In this document: positions 58,616 through 64,000 of the stretch, piece by piece
Position numbering within the stretch: position 1 is the stretch's first letter
Layout of the letters: every line of letters begins with the position of its first letter
Origin: an uncultured Dechloromonas sp.
Lineage (GTDB): Bacteria > Pseudomonadota > Gammaproteobacteria > Burkholderiales > Rhodocyclaceae
Assembly (NCBI RefSeq): GCF_945957265.1
Contig: NZ_CAMFKO010000008.1
Location: 47,587-111,586 of the forward strand
Length of the DNA stretch: 64,000 bases
Direction of reading: 5' to 3'
Notes under the pieces: generated by a model
Database searches by the model: none
What the model was told of the DNA's origin: nothing
What the model saw: the letters and a program-made list of their open reading frames with translations, nothing else
Translations under genes and position numbers: made by a program

Positions 58616-59275
58616 ATGATTCCAGCCCCGCAGTGGCGGCTGGCGGTGGATGTCGAGCGGTGCACCGGGTGCCACGCTTGCTCTGTCGCCTGCAAGGCCG
58701 AATTCCGTGTCCCGCTGGGACATTTCCGCACCAAGGTCTATTACCGGGATGTCGGCAGTTTTCCGGCGGTCAAGCGCCATTTCCTGCCCGCCTTCTGCAT
58801 GCAGTGCGCCGATGCGCCCTGCCTGAAAGCCTGTCCGGCCAAGGCCATCGCGCGCGGGGCCGACGGCATCGTTCGCGTCGACCAGGCCGCCTGCCGCAGC
58901 GGGCGCAAGCACTGCGGCGCGCGCTGCGAAAGCGCCTGCCCCTACGGCGCCATCGCCACCGGCCCCGGCAAGGGAACCGCCGACAAGTGCGACCTCTGCT
59001 CCGACCGCCTGGCCGCGTCGCTGCTGCCCACCTGCGTCGCCGCCTGCCCGACCGAGGCCCTGGTATTCGGCGATGCGGCCGACCCGGCCAGTTCGCTCAG
59101 CCGCTTCCTCGCTTCGTCGCGCGGCCGGGATGCCGTGCCCATCGACCGCGGCGGCTCGCCCCAGGTGCGCTACCGCGCCGCCGATCCGCAGGTCGTCGCC
59201 CGCCTGCCGAACGGCCGTCCGCACGATCCGGCATCCTACGAGATCGACACCTGGGCCACGGAGGGTCAGGCATGA
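58616..59275 (+). CDS. Four-cluster ferredoxin subunit of a molybdoenzyme (DmsB/PsrB type)
   Basis: A 219-residue electron-transfer subunit. Four cysteine groups are visible: '[12 protein letters not shown]', '[14 protein letters not shown]', '[12 protein letters not shown]' with an upstream Cys, and '[21 protein letters not shown]'. That gives four [4Fe-4S] clusters, as in DMSO, polysulfide, tetrathionate and arsenate reductases. There is no signal peptide; it would be exported with the twin-arginine catalytic subunit. Its stop overlaps the start of the catalytic gene (ATGA). An AGGAG site lies upstream of the ATG. Confidence 0.92.
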   Translation: MIPAPQWRLAVDVERCTGCHACSVACKAEFRVPLGHFRTKVYYRDVGSFPAVKRHFLPAFCMQCADAPCLKACPAKAIARGADGIVRVDQAACRSGRKHCGARCESACPYGAIATGPGKGTADKCDLCSDRLAASLLPTCVAACPTEALVFGDAADPASSLSRFLASSRGRDAVPIDRGGSPQVRYRAADPQVVARLPNGRPHDPASYEIDTWATEGQA

Positions 59276-61845
59276 AACGCCGTCAATTCATCAAGCAGGG
59301 CATTGGCGCCCTGGCCACCCTGGCCCTCGGCGAAGTGATCCTGCTGACCCCCGACGAGGCGGCCGCCGCGACGCGCCGCATGAGCGAACCGGCTGCGCCG
59401 CCGCCCGTTCCGGTCGTCGATTACCGGAACCTGAAACAGGTGCCCAGCACCTGCCTCAACTGCTCGACGGTGTGCGGCATCGTCGGCCTGGTGCAAAACG
59501 GCGAGCTGGTCGCCATCGAAGGCAACCCGGCCGATCCCAACACCCACGGCACCCTGTGCGCCAAGGGCGTCGGAGCGATCAGCATCAATACCTACCCGGA
59601 ACGCCTGCTCTACCCGCTGAAGCGCGTCGGCAAGCGCGGCGAGGGCCTGTGGCAGCGCATTTCGTGGGACGAGGCCTACGCCACGCTGGCCCGGCGCATC
59701 CAGGCCAACATCGACGCCGGCCACCCGGAACGCGTCGCCCTGCACCAGGGCCGTTCCCGCCTCGGCGCCGAATTCAGCCGCTTCCTCAACGCCATCGGCT
59801 CGCCGGTCTCGCTCAACCACCGAGCCCTGTGCTCGTCCAACAAGCGGGCCGCCAACTACGCCACCATCGGCGACACCGACTGGGAAACGCCCAACGCCGA
59901 CAAGAGCCGCTACATCCTCAATTTCGGCTCGAACTTCATGGAATGCCACCAGGGCTCGATCCACCTCGCCCGCCGCGTCGCCCAGGGGCGCGCCAACAAT
60001 GGCGCCAAGCTCGTCACCTTCGACGTCCGCCTGTCCAATACCGCCGGCCGCAGCGACGAATGGCATGCCCCCTTCCCGGGCACCGACGGGCTGATCGCCC
60101 TGGCCATGGGCCACGTCATTCTCGAAGCGGGGCTGCACGACGCGGCCTTCATCAACGACTGGGTCAATGCCGACCTCGCCGCGCTGCGCGCGTTTTACGC
60201 TCCCTACACGCCGGAATGGGCGGAACGCGAAAGCGGCATCAAGACTGCCGACATCCGCCGCATCGCCCGCGAGTTCGCCGCGGCGGCCCCGGCCGCGGTG
60301 GCTTTCACCAACCGCGGCAGCCAGGCCCATTACAACGGCTTCAACAACGACCGCGCGGTGATCCTGCTCAACGCCCTGGTCGGCTCCATCGGCCAGGAAG
60401 GCGGCTACAACTACATGAAGACCGGGCTCGGCGGCTTTGGCGTCAAACAGCCGGAACCGGTGCCGCCCAGCCCGAAGATCCGCACCGACCTGGAAGACCC
60501 GCCCGAATGGCCCCTGGCCAACCGCTGGCAGAAAATGCGGGTCGGCGAAATCGTTTACGACTATCTCAAGGCCGGCCGCGCCAAGCTCGACGTCTATCTG
60601 AGCTACACCCTGGCGGCCCCCCTGACCTGGCCGGAAGGACGTTCCCTGGCCGTCGAGGTGCTTTGCGACGAGACGCTGATTCCCTTCCACGCCTGCTCCG
60701 ACGTGGTGTATTCGGAAATGGCCCACTACGCCGACATGATCCTGCCGGATGCCAGCTATCTCGAGCGCTGGGGCCTGGACAACCGCGACAATTACGAAAT
60801 GCGGCCCTATATCGCGCTGCGCCAGCCGATCACCCCGCCGCCGGGGGAATGCGTCAGCTTTGCCGACGTCCTGATCAACGTCGGCAAGCGCCTCGGGCCG
60901 GAACAGGCGCGCTACTTCCAGTTCGCCAACCACGAGGAGTTCGTGCGCCAGCAGTGCGAGAACATCCGCATTCCCGGCGTCGCCAATGCCTTCGACTACC
61001 TCAAGGAACACGGGCTGTGGGTCGACACGGCGAAACCCACGGCCTGGCGCACCTACGAACGGAACATCGCGGACAGCGAGCTGGCCGGCACGCGCAGCGA
61101 CGAGGCCGGCATCGTCTGGCGCACCAACGCCCAGGGCAAGGCCGTGGCCATCGGCCTGCGCAGCGGCGACCGGGTAAGGCGGGGATTCGATACGCCCTCC
61201 CGCAAGTTCGAGGCGTGCAACGCGGAAGTGGCCAAGGCCGCCGCCAAGGTCGGCATCGCCGACGACGGCTGGCCCCACTACGTGCCCATACCTTCCCACC
61301 TCAACCTGCCGGCCGACCGCCTGATCCTCACCACCTTCAAGTGGAATGTGCATACCCAGGCCCGTACCGCGCCGCAAAAGCTCCTCAGCGAAATCGTCCA
61401 CGACAATCCGCTGTGGATCAACAGCGCCACCGCCCGCCGGCATGCGCTGAAAAGCGGCGACTGGGTCGAGGTGACGACCTATCGACCGAAGGGCCATACC
61501 CTGCACCCCACCGGCGAGATGCTGGGCCGACAGCGGGTGCGCGTCGTCGTCACCGAGGGCATCCACCCGCGGGTGGTGGCGATCAGCGCCAGCCTCGGGC
61601 ATGGTTTCAGCGGCCGCGCTTCCGAGGGGCGCAAGGGACGCCGCCGGGCCAACCCCGGCTTTGCTTCCCCGACCGGCAACGCCGCCCGGGAAGACTGGGA
61701 CCTGGCCGAAAACCTGTGGTGGGACAAGGCCTCCGGCGGTCGCGGCAACGGCTTCAATCTCAATGCCATCATTCCCATCCATCCTTCGCCCGTTACCGGC
61801 ATGCAAAGCTGGTTCGACACGGTGTGCACGGTAAAAAAAGTATGA
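59272..61845 (+). CDS. DMSO-reductase-family molybdopterin oxidoreductase, twin-arginine exported
   Basis: An 857-residue catalytic subunit. The twin-arginine signal '[13 protein letters not shown]' is at the N-terminus. A [4Fe-4S] site follows at C61-x2-C64-x3-C68-x27-C96. The molybdenum ligand is most likely Cys187 in 'HRALCSSNK', with '[12 protein letters not shown]' and '[14 protein letters not shown]' as further family marks. It is related by pattern to the arsenate/polysulfide/tetrathionate reductase clade. The segment before the ligand, '[12 protein letters not shown]', does not match the arsenite-oxidase (ArxA) motif as I recall it. The ATG overlaps the ferredoxin gene stop; the longer open frame upstream is a shadow. 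The substrate is unknown. Confidence 0.9.
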   Translation: MKRRQFIKQGIGALATLALGEVILLTPDEAAAATRRMSEPAAPPPVPVVDYRNLKQVPSTCLNCSTVCGIVGLVQNGELVAIEGNPADPNTHGTLCAKGVGAISINTYPERLLYPLKRVGKRGEGLWQRISWDEAYATLARRIQANIDAGHPERVALHQGRSRLGAEFSRFLNAIGSPVSLNHRALCSSNKRAANYATIGDTDWETPNADKSRYILNFGSNFMECHQGSIHLARRVAQGRANNGAKLVTFDVRLSNTAGRSDEWHAPFPGTDGLIALAMGHVILEAGLHDAAFINDWVNADLAALRAFYAPYTPEWAERESGIKTADIRRIAREFAAAAPAAVAFTNRGSQAHYNGFNNDRAVILLNALVGSIGQEGGYNYMKTGLGGFGVKQPEPVPPSPKIRTDLEDPPEWPLANRWQKMRVGEIVYDYLKAGRAKLDVYLSYTLAAPLTWPEGRSLAVEVLCDETLIPFHACSDVVYSEMAHYADMILPDASYLERWGLDNRDNYEMRPYIALRQPITPPPGECVSFADVLINVGKRLGPEQARYFQFANHEEFVRQQCENIRIPGVANAFDYLKEHGLWVDTAKPTAWRTYERNIADSELAGTRSDEAGIVWRTNAQGKAVAIGLRSGDRVRRGFDTPSRKFEACNAEVAKAAAKVGIADDGWPHYVPIPSHLNLPADRLILTTFKWNVHTQARTAPQKLLSEIVHDNPLWINSATARRHALKSGDWVEVTTYRPKGHTLHPTGEMLGRQRVRVVVTEGIHPRVVAISASLGHGFSGRASEGRKGRRRANPGFASPTGNAAREDWDLAENLWWDKASGGRGNGFNLNAIIPIHPSPVTGMQSWFDTVCTVKKV

Positions 61846-62666
61846 GTTTTCATCTCGATTGCGTGGGCCTGACCCACGCCAATGGCTTCACGGCGCTGGC
61901 CGATATTTCGCTGCGCGCCGACCAGGGCGAGCGAATCGCCTTGATCGGCCCCTCGGGAGCGGGCAAGACCAGCCTGCTGTCGGTGATCGGCACGGCGCTG
62001 GCGCCGACTGCCGGCCAGGGCGCGGTGCTTGATGCCGCCCTGGCCGGGCAGGCCAGCCTGAAAGGCCTGCGCGCCCGCATCGGCACCGTCCATCAGGCGC
62101 CGCCGATTCCCGGCCGCCAGCGCGTCGTCACCGCCGTGCTGGCCGGCCGGCTTGGCCAGTGGCCCGCCTGGAAAGCGCTCGCCTCGCTGCTTTACCCGAT
62201 CGACGTGCCCGGGGCGCAGGCGGCGCTCGAGCGCGTCGACCTCGCCGACAAGCTGTTCTGCCGTTGCGACCAGCTTTCCGGCGGGCAGCTGCAACGCGTC
62301 GGCATCGCCCGCGTGCTCTACCAGCGGCCCGACCTGATCCTGGCCGACGAACCGGTTTCGGCCCTCGACCCGGCGCTGGCCCAGGCGACGATACGCCTCC
62401 TGGTGGCCGATGCCGAGGCGCGCAAGGCGACGCTGGTCGCCAGCCTGCACGCCGTCGACCTGGCGCTCGCCAACTTCCGGCGCATCGTCGGCGTCAAGGC
62501 TGGGCGCATTGCCTTCGACCTGCCCAGCGAACGCGTTAGCGACGCCCTGCTCCACGAGCTCTACGCCGGCGAAGGCGACGAACTGCCGGTACAGGCCCAC
62601 GAGCCGGCCTTCATGACCCGACAACAGGCTGCCAACGACGCAGCGACGCGCGCCGCATGCTGCTGA
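61842..62666 (+). CDS. PhnC-like ABC transporter ATPase
   Basis: A 274-residue ATP-binding subunit. Walker A is '[13 protein letters not shown]', Q-loop 'GTVHQAPP', signature '[16 protein letters not shown]', Walker B '[13 protein letters not shown]' and H-loop '[11 protein letters not shown]'. The length and the signature fit phosphonate-type importers. It overlaps the molybdoenzyme stop by 4 bases and the permease by 10, so transport and redox parts are made from one transcript. The C-terminal 30 residues are polar and end 'AACC', with two cysteines of unknown meaning. Confidence 0.88.
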   Translation: MSFHLDCVGLTHANGFTALADISLRADQGERIALIGPSGAGKTSLLSVIGTALAPTAGQGAVLDAALAGQASLKGLRARIGTVHQAPPIPGRQRVVTAVLAGRLGQWPAWKALASLLYPIDVPGAQAALERVDLADKLFCRCDQLSGGQLQRVGIARVLYQRPDLILADEPVSALDPALAQATIRLLVADAEARKATLVASLHAVDLALANFRRIVGVKAGRIAFDLPSERVSDALLHELYAGEGDELPVQAHEPAFMTRQQAANDAATRAACC

Positions 62667-64000
62667 CGGCCGATCCCGCCGCACGCCCGCGCCTGCTCGG
62701 CGCGCTGACCGTGCTCGTCGTCCTCTGGCCGTTGTTCCAGGCCGCCGAGGTCAAGCCCGGCGCCTTGTTCGATGCGGGCAACCTCAAGGTCATCGGCAAT
62801 TTCCTGGCCGCCTTCCTGCCGCCGGAAACGGGTTCTGAATTTCTCGGCTACCTCGCCAAGGCGACGCTGGAAACGCTGGCCATCGCCAGCGCCGGCATGG
62901 CGCTCGCCTTTCTGCTCGCCGTGCCGCTCGGCTACCTGGCGACGGCGGCCGGGCGCGAAAGGCCGACGCTCAACCCGCTGACGCGCAGCCTGCTCACCGT
63001 CTTGCGCGGCATACCCGAACTGGTCTGGGCGCTCGTCTTCGTGCGCATTTTCGGCCTCGGCCCGGCGGCCGGCGTGCTGGCGCTCGGCCTCACCTACGGC
63101 GGCATGCTCGCCAAGGTCTATGCCGAAATCCTCGAATCGGTCGATCCCGCCCCGGCCAGGGCCTTGCGCCACAGCGGCGCCGGGCGGCCGCTCGCCATCC
63201 TCTACGGCCTGCTCCCGCTGGCCGCCAGGGAACTGGCTTCCTACACCGTTTACCGCTGGGAATGCGCCATCCGCGCTTCGGTCGTCATGGGCTTCGTCGG
63301 CGCGGGCGGGCTCGGCCAGCTCATGGACCAGGCCATGAAGATGCTCAACGGCGGCGAGGCGGCCAGCATCCTGCTCGCCTTCATGGTCCTGGTCTTCGCC
63401 GCCGACGGCCTTTCGCAATGGCTTCGCCGGGCGCTCGATACGCCGCCGGCCGCCCGCCCTTCGCCGTTCGGCCCGCGCAGCGCGCTGCTGGCGCTGGCGC
63501 TGGGCGCCGGCACCTTGGCCAGCTTCCGCTTCCTGGACCTCGGCTTCGGCGAGCTGTTCACCGCCGATGCCGCGCGCAGCATGGGCGAATTCGTCGCCGG
63601 CTTCTTCCCGCCCGACCTCTCGGCCGAGTGGCTGGCCAAGGTCGCCAAGGGGGTCTGGGAAACCCTGGCCATCTCGGTCGTCGGCACCCTGCTCGCCGCC
63701 GTGGCCGGCCTGCTGCTGGCCCTGCCCAAGCCGCATGCGCCCTTCGCCTTCGTGCTCAACGCCCTGCGCTCGGTGCCGGAACTGGTCTGGGCCACCATCA
63801 CCGCGCTCGCCGTCGGCCTCGGCCCCTTCGCCGGCGCCCTGGCGCTGGCCCTGCACACCGCCGGCGTGCTCGGCCGCCTGTACGCCGAAGCCCTCGACAA
63901 CGCGCCGCCCGCCCCGGCCCGGGCGCTGCGCCTGGCCGGCGCGCCGGCCGGCGTGCGCTTTCTCTACGGCACGCTGCCCGGCGCCGCGCCGCAGGCCGGC
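62657..64000 (+). CDS. Tandem PhnE-PhnE-like permease (partial at window end)
   Basis: The frame is open for 448 codons to the last base. Two homologous permease modules are visible. The first has '[23 protein letters not shown]', '[20 protein letters not shown]' and '[15 protein letters not shown]'. The second repeats '[25 protein letters not shown]' and '[21 protein letters not shown]'. Each is a BPD_transp_1 domain with its own loop, so one chain would supply both halves of the channel. The gene has an ATG at 62657 inside the end of the ATPase gene. The C-terminus lies outside the window. Confidence 0.85.
   Translation, partial: MLLTADPAARPRLLGALTVLVVLWPLFQAAEVKPGALFDAGNLKVIGNFLAAFLPPETGSEFLGYLAKATLETLAIASAGMALAFLLAVPLGYLATAAGRERPTLNPLTRSLLTVLRGIPELVWALVFVRIFGLGPAAGVLALGLTYGGMLAKVYAEILESVDPAPARALRHSGAGRPLAILYGLLPLAARELASYTVYRWECAIRASVVMGFVGAGGLGQLMDQAMKMLNGGEAASILLAFMVLVFAADGLSQWLRRALDTPPAARPSPFGPRSALLALALGAGTLASFRFLDLGFGELFTADAARSMGEFVAGFFPPDLSAEWLAKVAKGVWETLAISVVGTLLAAVAGLLLALPKPHAPFAFVLNALRSVPELVWATITALAVGLGPFAGALALALHTAGVLGRLYAEALDNAPPAPARALRLAGAPAGVRFLYGTLPGAAPQAG

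Noticed and set aside
58633..59271. In-frame 213-codon extension of the molybdoenzyme upstream of 59272
   Set aside because: It overlaps the ferredoxin gene in another frame, and the twin-arginine signal must be N-terminal; the ATGA overlap marks the real start.
59266..61806. An 846-codon open frame opposite the molybdoenzyme gene
   Set aside because: Same effect of GC-rich third positions; no recognisable protein, whereas the plus strand has the twin-arginine signal, cluster and molybdenum-ligand motifs.
59272..61845. Naming the molybdoenzyme ArxA, ArrA or perchlorate reductase
   Set aside because: The regulatory context resembles arsenite systems, but the loop before the ligand Cys does not fit ArxA as I remember it, and no pcrCD or membrane partner is present; only a tree can decide.

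Overview
The window looks like a chromosomal segment of a high-GC betaproteobacterium, most likely of the Rhodocyclales (Dechloromonas/Azonexus type). This rests on gene content (type-2 argC, phasin, DUF3597, czc-type efflux, YajD, topoisomerase IV) and codon use; it is inference, since no rRNA or tRNA gene was seen. Two long stretches with clearly lower GC and different codon use (about 4.74-16.0 kb and 25.24-35.0 kb) interrupt this backbone and are interpreted as mobile islands.

Layout: 1-4.74 kb holds an MFS transporter end, a hybrid histidine kinase, a radical SAM protein and a thioesterase. 4.74-16.0 kb is island A, inserted inside yajD. It carries an operon of three tyrosine recombinases plus a small helix-turn-helix/coiled-coil protein, decayed defence genes (STAND/Avs-like and a PD-(D/E)XK-like nuclease), an XRE regulator and its own complete yajD copy. 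16.1-24.3 kb has a TctDE-like two-component system divergent from a czcCBA-type heavy-metal efflux operon and a SRPBCC protein. 24.3-35.5 kb is island B, bounded by a truncated rtcB on one side and a truncated nfsB on the other. It carries two divergent hybrid histidine kinases and a second copy of the same four-gene recombinase operon, whose first gene is truncated. 35.6-53.9 kb is ordinary chromosome: parE, a Spy-like protein with a sigma factor, a metallophosphoesterase, two patatins, argC, a B12-type radical SAM protein, parC, phasin, sirtuin and a FliL-like protein.

54.0-64.0 kb is a coherent oxyanion-type module. A Cache-type sensor kinase and a sigma-54 activator face a PhnD-like periplasmic binding protein, a four-cluster ferredoxin subunit, a twin-arginine DMSO-reductase-family molybdoenzyme, a PhnC-like ATPase and a tandem-duplicated PhnE-like permease that runs off the window. 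A -24/-12 type promoter candidate lies between the divergent halves. The arrangement recalls AioXSR-controlled arsenite oxidation, but the catalytic subunit does not show the arsenite-oxidase-type motif I would expect, so the substrate is open.

The strongest candidates for something undescribed are (i) the molybdoenzyme plus PhnCDE-type transporter module, and (ii) the four-gene tyrosine-recombinase operon. The latter is present twice in divergent form, and its second recombinase in both copies has Asn in place of the first catalytic Arg. Both islands sit within codons for active-site motifs of conserved RNA/DNA enzymes, and one of them brings a replacement copy of the gene it breaks.
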